Program-made: the position numbers and the translations under genes | Shown here: positions 39,514 to 48,357 of the stretch, in pieces | Numbering within the stretch: position 1 is the stretch's first letter | Layout: every line of letters starts with the position of its first letter | Assembly: GCA_052148715.1 (NCBI GenBank) | Contig: JBKQHQ010000126.1 | Coordinates: 1-59,420, forward strand | Length of the DNA stretch: 59,420 nt | DNA from: JBKQHQ01 sp052148715 | GTDB taxonomy: Bacteria; Pseudomonadota; Alphaproteobacteria; Rhizobiales; Xanthobacteraceae | Direction: 5' to 3' | Notes under the pieces: generated by a model | Told to the model about the DNA's origin: nothing | Database searches by the model: none | The model's input: the letters and a program-made list of their open reading frames with translations, nothing else

Positions 39514-40443
39514 CTATGGATTTATCGAAGCATTCGCCCTGGCAAGCGCCGCGGTGAGCGTCGCGACGTTGTGCCGGACCAGATCGAGATAGGTTGCGGC
39601 CGGACCATCCGGCCCTGACAGGGCGTCCGAATAAAGCTCGCCGCCGATCTTGGCGCCGGTCTCCCGTGCAATCTGATCAAGCAGCCGATGGTCGGTGACA
39701 TTTTCAATGAATACCGCCGGGATCTTGCCGGCTTTGATTTGGCGAATGATCCTGGCGACATCCTGTGCGGAGGCTTGGCTGTCCGTGCTGACGCCCTCGG
39801 GGGCCATGAATTGCAACCCATATTCCGCACCGAAATAGCCGAACGCATCATGCGAGGTGATGATCCGCCGACGCTCCGGCGGCAATGTGCCGATCGTCGC
39901 CTTGATCTCCGCGTTGAGTTGATCGATGGCGGCGAGGTATCGGTTGGCATTGGTTTCATAGAGCGGCCTCCCGTCCGGGTCGGCCGCCGACAGTCCGTCG
40001 CGTATGTTCTCGACGTAGGTCCTTCCGTTGACGAGACTCTGCCACGCATGCGGGTCGGTGATTACCCGCGTGTCGTTGCCGCTTTTTCTCGGAATCTGCA
40101 AGGTTTTGATGCCGTTGCTCGCGACGACAAGCGTGCCCTTGAAATGCGCCGGATCAACCAACCGCGGCATCCATCCCTCGAAGCCGAGTCCATTGACGAC
40201 GAGAAGCTTCGCCTCGGTGAGCGCCTTCGCATCGCGGGGGCTCGGCTCGTAGGCGTGTACATCGCCATTTGCGCCCACGAGGCTGACGACCTCGACGCGG
40301 TCGCCGCCGACCGCGCGTACCATGTCGCCCAGGATGCTGAACGAGGCGACGGCTTTGAGCTTGGCGGTCGCGCCGGCGTGACCGTTGGTGGCGAGCAGGA
40401 GAATAAGAGCGGCCGCCCGTACAAAGCCGAAGGCGCTGCGCAT
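39514..40443 (-). CDS. ZnuA/TroA-type metal-binding lipoprotein-like substrate-binding protein
   Basis: 309 residues from MRSAFGFVRAA, signal peptide cut near GHAGAT. The cluster A-I fold is clear: ASFSILGDMVRAVGGDRVEV, then metal ligands in DVHAYEPSP, DPHAWQ, SHDAFGYFGAEYGL and ELYSDALSG, matching the three His plus Asp/Glu site of zinc/manganese binding proteins. It lacks the His-rich loop of ZnuA. No ABC permease or ATPase gene accompanies it. Instead it follows a NicO transporter by 22 bases, so it may deliver metal to that or to a transporter elsewhere. Confidence 0.88.
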   Translation of the reverse strand: MRSAFGFVRAAALILLLATNGHAGATAKLKAVASFSILGDMVRAVGGDRVEVVSLVGANGDVHAYEPSPRDAKALTEAKLLVVNGLGFEGWMPRLVDPAHFKGTLVVASNGIKTLQIPRKSGNDTRVITDPHAWQSLVNGRTYVENIRDGLSAADPDGRPLYETNANRYLAAIDQLNAEIKATIGTLPPERRRIITSHDAFGYFGAEYGLQFMAPEGVSTDSQASAQDVARIIRQIKAGKIPAVFIENVTDHRLLDQIARETGAKIGGELYSDALSGPDGPAATYLDLVRHNVATLTAALARANASINP

Positions 40444-40465
40444 GGCGCGTTCCCTAGGAGCTAGT

Positions 40466-41560
40466 CTAGACGCCAAACATCCGCTCGGTCGCCATATAGC
40501 CCCTGAGCAGAAAGGCCCCGAACAGAACAATCACGCCGGCGCCGGCAAACTCCAATCCGAGCAGCGCCAACAGCCCTCCCCTGCTTTCGCGGCGCGCGAG
40601 CCGCGCCGCAAGGCCTTTGGCCGCAACCGCCAGCGTCGCGATCGCGGCAACTGTCAGGGCGGTGCCGAGCCCCATGATGAATGTCGCCGCCACGCCCGCC
40701 CAATACACTTCCTGAGCTAACGCGAAGACGAGAACCAAGATGGCTCCCGAGCACGGCCGCAGACCGACGGCAACGATGGCCGCCAGACCTCGCCGCCAGC
40801 CGCCCGGGCCGGCGATGTCCTGCGGCTCCGGCCCATGGCTATGGCCGCAGCTGGCGCCGGCGTGTGCGCCATGGTCGTGGTGATGGCCGTGTTGGTCATG
40901 GTCATGGTCGCCGTGCTGGTGCTCGAGACGCGTGAACGTCACGGCCGCGCCGGCGGGAGCAAGGGCAGGCCGCGCCAGGCCAGCTTGGAGCGCGCGCAGG
41001 AATGCGCGCCCCTTGATCCATGCGAGCCGAAGTCCGACGCAGACAATGCAGACATAGCTCGCCGTTTCGACGAGCCTGATCGTGTCCCCCATCGCCTTTG
41101 CGGTGGCATTGAGCGCGACGGCGGCGACCGTGACGATGATTACCGCGGCGAGTGATTGCAGCATCGCCGAGGCGAAAGACAGCACAACGCCGCGCCGCCA
41201 GGTCTCCTCGTTGGCAATGAGATAGGATGAAATCACCGCCTTGCCGTGGCCAGGCCCCGCGGCGTGAAATACGCCATAGAGCAGCGACAACCCGAACAAC
41301 CCGAGCAGCGCCGCATTGTCGTCCCTTACTGCGCGGATCGCGCCCGAAAAGGCCTGATAGAACGTCGCCTCTTGGCTCAAGATCCAGCCGGTAATCCCGC
41401 CGAGTCCCGGCGGCCGCGGAACCTGAGCGGCGCCCATGCCAAACGGATTGCCCTGCGCATAGGCGGGATCGGCCATGCCGGCGAGGATCACGATGCCGGC
41501 CGCGGTTCCGATAATCGCGGCAAGCAGCGGTGCTCTCGTATTCGGTGATATCATGGGCAT
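40466..41560 (-). CDS. NicO/RcnA-type nickel/cobalt transporter
   Basis: 364 residues. N-terminal signal-like segment, then about six helices with the NicO signatures AAGPGHGKAVISSYL and VGLRPCSGAILVLVFALAQ. A long histidine-rich loop (residues ~214-246, rich in HDHDQHGHHHDHG) sits between helices and would bind metal. The gene overlaps the DUF1007 stop by 10 bases. RcnA exports nickel/cobalt; the DUF1007-NicO pairing is more often tied to uptake or balance of zinc, nickel or cobalt. Confidence 0.9.
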   Translation of the reverse strand: MPMISPNTRAPLLAAIIGTAAGIVILAGMADPAYAQGNPFGMGAAQVPRPPGLGGITGWILSQEATFYQAFSGAIRAVRDDNAALLGLFGLSLLYGVFHAAGPGHGKAVISSYLIANEETWRRGVVLSFASAMLQSLAAVIIVTVAAVALNATAKAMGDTIRLVETASYVCIVCVGLRLAWIKGRAFLRALQAGLARPALAPAGAAVTFTRLEHQHGDHDHDQHGHHHDHGAHAGASCGHSHGPEPQDIAGPGGWRRGLAAIVAVGLRPCSGAILVLVFALAQEVYWAGVAATFIMGLGTALTVAAIATLAVAAKGLAARLARRESRGGLLALLGLEFAGAGVIVLFGAFLLRGYMATERMFGV

Positions 41561-42201
41561 TGCACCAGGATCTTGTTGGCGTATTGAGCCGCCCAGCTGT
41601 TGCCCGAGGAGAGGGAGTTGAAGAAAGCTTCGCCGAGCCGCTGGCTGTCAGCCGCCGTCAGCTCGTGCGGCTGCTCGATGCTCAGTTTGCATTCCGCCGG
41701 CGCGCCGACGAGGTTCGCCGTGTATTTCTTTGCAAACGCAAAATCGACGAAGATGGTGGGATCGTACACGTCGATCTGCACGATGTGCGCCTTGATCGGC
41801 GTCTTGAACGGCAAAGTGAAATGCAACGTCACGATGCCCTTGTTGTACTCATTCCAGTAATCGACCGGCTCGCCGAACGGCACTTTCTTCTGGTCGGCCT
41901 TGGCGTAGGTGAAGAAGTTGGATTCCTTCAGGACGTCCATGTTGGTCTGCGCCAGCGGCGCCAGCTCTTCACGCGTGAAGGTGCCTTTTTGCTTGTGCGC
42001 CACCCCCTGCGTCGCGAAGGTGGAGTACATCTCGTCGAACGTCCAGGCATGGCGAACCGCGCTGACCGAGCCGTCGGCGGCAAACAGGATATCGGTTTTC
42101 ATCGTGACCCAGACATGCGGATGCGCGCTTGCCTCGTGCGCACCCGCCACGCCGCAGCAGATCACCGCCCGGCACACGGCGCGTTTCAACCAATCGGCCA
42201 T
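41551..42201 (-). CDS. DUF1007-family periplasmic protein
   Basis: 216 residues with a signal peptide cut after ASAHP. The family start HPHVWVTMKTDILF and the following RHAWTFDEMYSTF are conserved, with His residues that could bind metal; the C-terminus has an ECKLSIEQP stretch. DUF1007 genes regularly neighbour NicO transporters. Overlap with the NicO gene shows cotranscription. The metal is not known. Confidence 0.9.
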   Translation of the reverse strand: MADWLKRAVCRAVICCGVAGAHEASAHPHVWVTMKTDILFAADGSVSAVRHAWTFDEMYSTFATQGVAHKQKGTFTREELAPLAQTNMDVLKESNFFTYAKADQKKVPFGEPVDYWNEYNKGIVTLHFTLPFKTPIKAHIVQIDVYDPTIFVDFAFAKKYTANLVGAPAECKLSIEQPHELTAADSQRLGEAFFNSLSSGNSWAAQYANKILVQCP

Positions 42202-42288
42202 GGAAGCTCGCTCCCTCGCCCCATCCTCACGTCCAGACGACCTCGCCTGCCAAGATAGCGCACGATCGCCGTCGAGTGGCTTGAATTG

Positions 42289-42669
42289 TCAGGCGAGCGG
42301 AGGCGCGCGGGTGCGGAAGGGCAAATAACGATCGAGCGCAAGATCCAGCGCGAAGGTTTGCGCCGGCAACAGCGGCCTCACGGCCGCGAGCTTCGACAAG
42401 GCCGGAGCCTGCCCCGGCAAGGCAGTGCCGGCGAGAAACATGAGGGCACAGATCGCGCAATCATCGTGCGCGAGCCGGTTGCCGTGATCGGATGGTGCCG
42501 TGGCCGGACCGGCCGGATCGGCGGAGATCGCAGGCCGCGCGCCGGAGCTGCCGAAGGTTGGGGCAAAGTCTTCCGGATGGTGGTGGGCGAAGGGCAGAAC
42601 GAATTGCAACCACAGCGCCAATAGCGCCAGGCAGGAACCGATGTGCTTCCTCGATCGATACCACCGCAT
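42289..42669 (-). CDS. DUF2946-type secreted protein with Cys-x2-Cys
   Basis: 126 residues. Signal-like N-terminus MRWYRSRKHIGSCLALLALWLQFVLPFAHHH, then Ala/Pro-rich, a conserved HDDCAICALMFLAGTALPG motif and the C-terminal FRTRAPP. The His cluster and Cys pair suggest metal contact in the periplasm. It precedes DUF1007 by 87 bases, same strand. A homologue lies divergently at 43065. Confidence 0.75.
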   Translation of the reverse strand: MRWYRSRKHIGSCLALLALWLQFVLPFAHHHPEDFAPTFGSSGARPAISADPAGPATAPSDHGNRLAHDDCAICALMFLAGTALPGQAPALSKLAAVRPLLPAQTFALDLALDRYLPFRTRAPPLA

Positions 42670-43064
42670 CGCGCGTTCCTGACCCCCGGGAAATGCGGGC
42701 GCGGAAATTTATGATTGATTCCGCTATCGGCGCGAATCGCGGCAAAAAGGAGACGGCCCTCAGCGGGAATGGCTAGAGTGCACAAGCCTCTGGCGCGGTC
42801 GTCGGCGCCTGGCCACCCGACCCTAATCACCGCGCCGCGGTCGGTCGCATACGTGCGGATTTGAGCATTGTGCATCCGGGAGCTTGCTTAAGCCCACCGA
42901 ACTCATCGCGGCGCGGCGATCATCATTAACTCCGCTAACGATTGTGGCCAAATAGTCACGTCCACTTGAATACCGTAAACCTATTTGGGGACGAGCCCTT
43001 TCCTTTGCAGACATGCTCGTCTAGCCTGGCTACGTGCTAACGGCGTGAACAGTGGCGTAACTGG
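42670..43064. promoter_or_regulatory. Divergent region between two DUF2946 genes
   Basis: 395 bases that should contain promoters for both metal-uptake arms. CCAAATAG (42948-42955) and CTATTTGG (42981-42988) form a perfect 8-bp inverted repeat with 25-base spacer, 77 bases upstream of the plus-strand DUF2946 gene. I found no cobalamin-riboswitch box and no clear Zur or Fur site. Confidence 0.45.
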
Positions 43065-43481
43065 ATGCGTTGGTTCCGTCTCCATACTCGGCCGACCGCG
43101 TGCCTGGCGTTTTTTGCGCTGGCAGTGCAACTCATCCTCTCGTTCGGCCACGTGCACGGAGACAAATTCCGCCTCTCCTCCGCTAGTGCCACGGACGTCG
43201 CCTTCACCAATATCAAGTCGGGGTCTACGGAGACTCCTGCCGACCCGGCTCGGCAGGATGCTGATGATTTCTGCGCGATCTGCGCCAGCATTACTCTGGC
43301 TGGATCACTCATATTGCCCACGCCACCGGCGGCCGCTCTTCCGCCGGGGACTGATGACGCCTGGGTTCCCCCCGCGCGGGCCAACACCGCGTCGAGCGCC
43401 AGGCACTTTTTATTTCAAGCGCGCGCGCCTCCTGTCTGCCATCAGGGTGATGCGCTCGAGAGCTGCCGCACCGTCGCGTAG
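43065..43481 (+). CDS. DUF2946-type secreted protein, paralogue
   Basis: 138 residues. It mirrors the minus-strand protein at 42289: start MRWFRLHTRPTACLAFFALAVQLILSFGHVHG, the motif DDFCAICASITLAGS and the end FLFQARAPP. Such proteins are encoded beside TonB receptors and metal transporters. It lies 107 bases before the TonB-dependent receptor. Role unknown; a metal sensor or chaperone is plausible. Confidence 0.75.
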   Translation: MRWFRLHTRPTACLAFFALAVQLILSFGHVHGDKFRLSSASATDVAFTNIKSGSTETPADPARQDADDFCAICASITLAGSLILPTPPAAALPPGTDDAWVPPARANTASSARHFLFQARAPPVCHQGDALESCRTVA

Positions 43482-43588
43482 GCAAACTCGAGACGCGTTG
43501 TGCGACGCCATCGTTGCGTCGCCCCGGCAAAGACTTCGGCGTTCTTCAGTCCAGCACTGTACCCGCGCTCGCGTCATGGGGATTTGAT

Positions 43589-45868
43589 ATGCGTTTTCAG
43601 TTCCGTCGCGGCTTCCTCGTTGGGAGTACCGCCCTCGCTTTGGTCATGCTCAACGGCCTGGCCCAAAGCCAAACCAATCTGCCCGAAATCAAGGTCAACG
43701 AACCGAAACCCGCCGCAAAGAAGGCCACGGCCGTCAGGCGCACTACGGCCCGGCGCACGACCGCACCTGCGCCCCGCGTCGCGCAAGCTCCTCCGGCCCA
43801 AACACCGGCCGCAACGGCGGCTACTCAGCTGGCGACTACGACGACGGCGCTCAACGACGCGCGCAGCAATATTTTTGCGCCGATCGGCAACGTGCCCCAC
43901 GATATCGGCCACGACCTGATCGAGGCGCTGCCGCAGGGTGCCAATGCGCCGGTGGACAAAGTCCTGCTGCAGGCGCCGGGCGTCTCCCAGGATTCAGCGG
44001 CCAGCGGCCTGATCCATGTGCGCAACGAGCACGCCTATGTAAGCTACCGCATTAACGGCATTCTGCTGCCCGACGGCGTCTCAGGCTTTGGCCAGTTCCT
44101 GGAATCGAACTTCATCGGCAACATGGCGCTCACCACCGGCGCGCTTCCGGCCCAGTTCGGGTTGCGTACCGCCGGCGTCGTCGACATCACCTCCAAGAGC
44201 GGCGATGCCCTGGCCGGCGGCAGCGTCAACATTTATGGCGGCAGCCGCGAGACGCTGACACCATGGTTCGAATATGGCGGCACCGCCGGCGGCAAGACCG
44301 AGTACTACTTCAGCGGCCGCTTTTTTGAGACCAATGAAGGCATCGAGAACGCCACGGCAAGCCTCAACCCCATTCACGACTACAGCACGCAATGGAGGGG
44401 CTTCGGCTACGTATCGACGGTGCTCGACGAGTGGACGCGGGTGACCATGCTCACCGGCGCGCAGACGCTTACCTATCAGATCCCCAACAATCCGGGACAG
44501 CCGCCATCGCCGCTGGCAACCAGCTTCAACGGCTCCACCACTTTCGACACTTCGCTGCTCAACGAGCGGCAATACGAGACCAATTTCTATCAGGTTCTGG
44601 CCTGGCAGAAGTCCTTCGACGGCTTCGACACCCAACTGTCCTATTTCAACCGCAACAGCACCCTGCACTATATCCCTGATCCGATCGGCGACCTCATCGT
44701 CAACGGCGTCTCCTCGGAGGTGTACCGCAGCTCCTTCACCAGCGGTGTGCAGGGGGACGGCTCTTACAAACTCGACGCGGATCACACGGTGCGCGCCGGT
44801 TTCCGGACCAGCGGCGAATACACCCAAGTCACGAACAGCTCCCTGGTCGAATCGTGCACGGCCTGTGACGGCACCGACACCGGAACGACGCCCTTCACCG
44901 TGAACGATGGAAGCGACAAGCTCGGCTGGCTGCTTGGTGTCTATCTGTCGGACGAGTGGAAGATCACCAATAAGCTGACCTTGAACGTAGGTCTGCGCTT
45001 CGATCAAATGTATTCGTATGTCGACGCCAACCAGCTCAGCCCGCGGGTCAATCTGGTCTACAAACCGGCCGATTCGACCACCATCCACATCGGCTATGCG
45101 CGCTACTTCACCCCGCCGCAGCAAGTGACCGCAGCGCCAGTCAACGTCGCCGTGTTCAGCGGCACGACCGCCCAAGGAGGCTGCACAACGCCCGGCCCCG
45201 GCTGCACCGATCCGGTCTTGCCGGAACGGTCGCATTATTTCGACGCCGGCGTGGTGCAAAAGCTGCTTCCGGGCCTCGAGGTCGGGCTCGACACCTATTA
45301 CAAGATCGCGACCGATCTGCTCGATGACGGCCAGTTCGGCCAAGCCTATGCCCTGACTGCCTTCAACTACGCGCAGGCCTACAATTACGGGGTCGAGCTG
45401 AGCGGCAAATACACGTCGGGGCCGCTCCAGCTCTATGGCAACTTTGCCTGGGCGGTCCAAAAGGCCACGGACATCGTCTCGCAGGAATACCTGTTCACCG
45501 CCGCCGATCTCGCCTTTATCGCCAACAACTACATCTATACGGACCACTCCCAAATCTACACGGGCTCGGCGGGGGCCTCCTACAAGTTTCAGGAGGGCAC
45601 TCGCGTGAGCATCGACATGATCTACGGCAGCGGGCTGCGCGCCGGCGCCGATAACCTCGACCATGTGGCGCCGTACGCGCAGTTCAATGCCGGGATCGCG
45701 CACGACTTCAACGTCGGAGCAGGCTCGAAGCCCCTCACAGCGCGCTTCGACGTGGTGAACGTGGCCGACACGATCTATCAGATCCGAAGCGGCACCGGCA
45801 TCGGCGTGTTCGCACCGCAATACGGGCCGCGGCGAGGCTACTTCTTCGGCCTGTCGCAAAAACTATGA
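43589..45868 (+). CDS. TonB-dependent outer-membrane receptor
   Basis: 759 residues from MRFQFRRGFLVG, signal peptide cut near AQSQT. A possible TonB box (LPEIKV) is followed by a Lys/Thr/Ala/Pro-rich linker, a plug domain (VDKVLLQAPGVSQDSAASGLIHVRNEHAYVSYRINGI) and a 22-strand barrel ending GPRRGYFFGLSQKL. Surface-loop Cys pairs occur (SCTACDG, GGCTTPGPGC). Neighbours (NicO, DUF1007, DUF2946, exbB-exbD-tonB) make a metal chelate, nickel, cobalt or zinc, the likely ligand. It does not look like a cobalamin or ferrisiderophore receptor by neighbours. Confidence 0.9.
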   Translation: MRFQFRRGFLVGSTALALVMLNGLAQSQTNLPEIKVNEPKPAAKKATAVRRTTARRTTAPAPRVAQAPPAQTPAATAATQLATTTTALNDARSNIFAPIGNVPHDIGHDLIEALPQGANAPVDKVLLQAPGVSQDSAASGLIHVRNEHAYVSYRINGILLPDGVSGFGQFLESNFIGNMALTTGALPAQFGLRTAGVVDITSKSGDALAGGSVNIYGGSRETLTPWFEYGGTAGGKTEYYFSGRFFETNEGIENATASLNPIHDYSTQWRGFGYVSTVLDEWTRVTMLTGAQTLTYQIPNNPGQPPSPLATSFNGSTTFDTSLLNERQYETNFYQVLAWQKSFDGFDTQLSYFNRNSTLHYIPDPIGDLIVNGVSSEVYRSSFTSGVQGDGSYKLDADHTVRAGFRTSGEYTQVTNSSLVESCTACDGTDTGTTPFTVNDGSDKLGWLLGVYLSDEWKITNKLTLNVGLRFDQMYSYVDANQLSPRVNLVYKPADSTTIHIGYARYFTPPQQVTAAPVNVAVFSGTTAQGGCTTPGPGCTDPVLPERSHYFDAGVVQKLLPGLEVGLDTYYKIATDLLDDGQFGQAYALTAFNYAQAYNYGVELSGKYTSGPLQLYGNFAWAVQKATDIVSQEYLFTAADLAFIANNYIYTDHSQIYTGSAGASYKFQEGTRVSIDMIYGSGLRAGADNLDHVAPYAQFNAGIAHDFNVGAGSKPLTARFDVVNVADTIYQIRSGTGIGVFAPQYGPRRGYFFGLSQKL

Positions 45869-46016
45869 TCGGGCGCCTTTGCGCGGACGAGTCATGTCTG
45901 CTACCCGACGATAATGCACTCAAGATGTTGATTCTATGGGCATTCTTATCGATGCGGGCGGCATGAGCGTAAAGACCCGGCGGATTCGGCGCCGGGCGTT
46001 ATGACATGAGCCAGGA

Positions 46017-46934
46017 ATGACGCATCGCATCGCTTCCAAACTTCGCACCGTTGCCGCGCTTCTTTGCACGGTGTTCCTGCTCGGCAGTCTGCCTGGGGCG
46101 GCGTGGGCGCAGTCCGCGCCCGTGCCTCCCGCCCCGAGCCTCTCGGCTCCCGCCGGGGTGCCGAAGCCAGGCACCGAGCTCGCCGCTCCCGGACCCGAGG
46201 CCATCGAGATATCCGGCCAAGCGTCCCCCGACCTCTCGCCGTGGGGGATGTTCCTCAACGCCGACCGGATCGTGAAGGCGGTGATGATCGGGCTGGCGTT
46301 CGCCTCGCTGGTCACGTGGACCGTCGCCCTGGCGAAAGGGCTGGAATTGATCATCGCCAAGTGGCGGCTGCGGGCCGCGGTGGCGGTCTTGGCCAACGCC
46401 GCCTCGCTGGCGCAGGCAAGTCAGCAGCTGCACGAGCGCGACCGCGTATCCGAACTGGTCCGCGCGGCGATCGCCGAGTTGCGCATGTCCGCCGACACCG
46501 CGGATAAGGAGGGGGTGAAAGAACGCGTGGCCTCGCGCCTGGAGCGGATCGAGGCCGCGGTCGGCCGCGCCATGGTGCGCGGCACCGGGCCGCTGGCCAC
46601 GATCGGCGCCACGGCCCCGTTCGTCGGGCTGTTCGGCACCGTCTGGGGGATCATGAACAGCTTCATCGGCATCTCCTACAAACACACGACGAACCTCGCG
46701 GTGGTTGCGCCCGGCATTGCCGAAGCGCTGCTGGCGACCGCGCTGGGCCTCGTGGCGGCGGTGCCGGCGGTGGTGATCTACAACATGTTCTCCCGCTCGA
46801 TCGCCGGCTATCGGGCGCTGTTTGCCGACGGCGCGGCGGAGGTCATGCGGCTGGTGAGCCGCGATCTCGATCGGGCGGAGAGCCAGCCGACTGCGGTGGC
46901 GCGACGGCTCCCGCCCCTGCCGGCGGCGGAGTGA
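46017..46934 (+). CDS. exbB: ExbB-type proton channel (MotA/TolQ/ExbB family)
   Basis: 305 residues. It has an N-terminal signal-like segment and a Pro/Ala-rich periplasmic extension, as in long alphaproteobacterial ExbB. The core has three helices: IVKAVMIGLAFASLVTWTVAL, ATIGATAPFVGLFGTVWGIMNSF (the family signature GLFGTVWGI) and ALLATALGLVAAVPAVVIYNMF. With ExbD it uses the proton gradient to energise TonB. It lies 148 bases after the receptor. Confidence 0.94.
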   Translation: MTHRIASKLRTVAALLCTVFLLGSLPGAAWAQSAPVPPAPSLSAPAGVPKPGTELAAPGPEAIEISGQASPDLSPWGMFLNADRIVKAVMIGLAFASLVTWTVALAKGLELIIAKWRLRAAVAVLANAASLAQASQQLHERDRVSELVRAAIAELRMSADTADKEGVKERVASRLERIEAAVGRAMVRGTGPLATIGATAPFVGLFGTVWGIMNSFIGISYKHTTNLAVVAPGIAEALLATALGLVAAVPAVVIYNMFSRSIAGYRALFADGAAEVMRLVSRDLDRAESQPTAVARRLPPLPAAE

Positions 46935-46937
46935 GTG

Positions 46938-47363
46938 ATGAGCGTCCGCCTCGATCACGGCAGCGTCGATCTCGAGGAGATGCACGAGATCAATGTCACA
47001 CCGTTCATCGACGTGATGCTGGTGCTGCTGATCATTTTCATGATCGCGGCACCGCTGGCGACCGTGGATGTGGCGGTCGACCTGCCGTCCTCGAACACGC
47101 AGCGCCAGCCGCGGCCGGACAAGCCGCTGTTTCTCACGGTGAAGTCCGATCTGACGCTCGCGGTCGGCGATGACCCGATCGCGCGCGCCGACCTAAGCGC
47201 GGCGCTTAGCCAGGCGACCAGCGGCGACAAGGAGCAGCGCGTGTTTCTGCGCGCCGACAAGACCGTCGCCTATGGCGACCTGATGCAAGTGATGAACGAG
47301 CTGCGCGCGGCGGGCTATCTCAAAGTGGCCCTGGTGGGGCTGGAAACTATCCAGCAGCGCTGA
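46938..47363 (+). CDS. exbD: ExbD-type TonB-system protein
   Basis: 141 residues. One membrane helix (INVTPFIDVMLVLLIIFMIAAPLATVDVAVDLP) with the proton-carrying Asp in FIDVMLVLL, then a periplasmic domain. The ATG at 46938 follows an overlapping GTG. Its stop overlaps the tonB ATG (TGATG). Confidence 0.94.
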   Translation: MSVRLDHGSVDLEEMHEINVTPFIDVMLVLLIIFMIAAPLATVDVAVDLPSSNTQRQPRPDKPLFLTVKSDLTLAVGDDPIARADLSAALSQATSGDKEQRVFLRADKTVAYGDLMQVMNELRAAGYLKVALVGLETIQQR

Positions 47364-48151
47364 TGGCCCGCGCCGACACGAGACCGCACGCTCTGATCCG
47401 CTGGCCGGAGTTTTTGCGCTGGAGCGTCTGTGCGGCCATCGTGCTCGCAGCCCACGGGCTCTTGGCGCTTGCGGTCCTGACGCATGCGGACGAAGCGGAG
47501 CTGGAATCCGGGGCGCCCGTCGTGATGATCGAGCTCGCGCCCCTCGCCGTCGCACCTTTGGCGCCGAAGGCCGAACTCGAGCCCGGGCCCGAGCAGATGC
47601 AAAACGAAAGCCAGGAGGCGGTCGCTCAACAGGAGAAGCCGCAAGAGAAGCGGATCGAGCAGGAACGGATGCCGGAAGACACGGCGCCCAATCCCACGGT
47701 GACGCTGCCGCCGCACACGCCGGAGCCGCCCAAGGAGGTGCCGCAGGCACAAGCCAAGCAGGAGCCGAGGGAGGCCGCCCCCGTTCCAACAGCGCCGCCC
47801 AGCGTCGACGCTCCCGCGCCGCGCCCCGCCGGGCCCGCCGAGGGACGCGTCCTGCAGAACACGGCCGTGATCCTCAGCTGGCAACGATCCCTACTGGCGC
47901 AGCTGCAGCGCCACACACGCTATCCGCCGCAAGCGGGCCACGCGCACGGCGTGGCCAAAGTGACCTTCAAGATCGACCGCAGCGGACACGTGGTATCGAG
48001 CCGCATCATCGAAAGCTCCGGTTCCGCCGTGCTCGATGATGAGGCGCTGGCGACAATCGATCGCGCGCAACCGCTACCGCGACCGCCCGCAGACCTTCCC
48101 GACGACCAATTGGCATTCATCAACGTTCCCATCCGTTACGGCGCGCACTAG
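47363..48151 (+). CDS. tonB: TonB-family energy transducer
   Basis: 262 residues: a single N-terminal anchor (CAAIVLAAHGLLALAVLTHA with the conserved His), a long Pro/Glu/Ala-rich periplasm-spanning region, and a C-terminal domain (ILSWQRSLLAQLQRHTRYPPQA, GVAKVTFKIDRSGHVVSSRIIESSG, PLPRPPADLPDDQ). Dedicated to the receptor gene upstream, judging by the shared operon. Confidence 0.94.
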   Translation: MARADTRPHALIRWPEFLRWSVCAAIVLAAHGLLALAVLTHADEAELESGAPVVMIELAPLAVAPLAPKAELEPGPEQMQNESQEAVAQQEKPQEKRIEQERMPEDTAPNPTVTLPPHTPEPPKEVPQAQAKQEPREAAPVPTAPPSVDAPAPRPAGPAEGRVLQNTAVILSWQRSLLAQLQRHTRYPPQAGHAHGVAKVTFKIDRSGHVVSSRIIESSGSAVLDDEALATIDRAQPLPRPPADLPDDQLAFINVPIRYGAH

Positions 48152-48357
48152 GCTAGGCGCGTGTCACGCCGCTCCATTTCTTTGTTACAAATCTGTCGCA
48201 ATGTGACTCTTCGGCAACACGATCGTTATTCTGTGAATCGTATCCACGATTCTCTGAGACGGTGTCCGCGTAGGCGTATGGACGCCGGGGGCCGAACATG
48301 TGATCAGGCTGTCCGCGCGTTTTCGCAGTCTCCCAGAATCGTTGCGTCAAATCCAAA

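Noticed and set aside
42670..43064. Cobalamin riboswitch upstream of the TonB receptor arm
   Set aside because: No B12 box or other conserved segments were found.
44081..45859. 592-codon minus-strand ORF opposite the TonB receptor
   Set aside because: Antisense shadow of a clear receptor gene.
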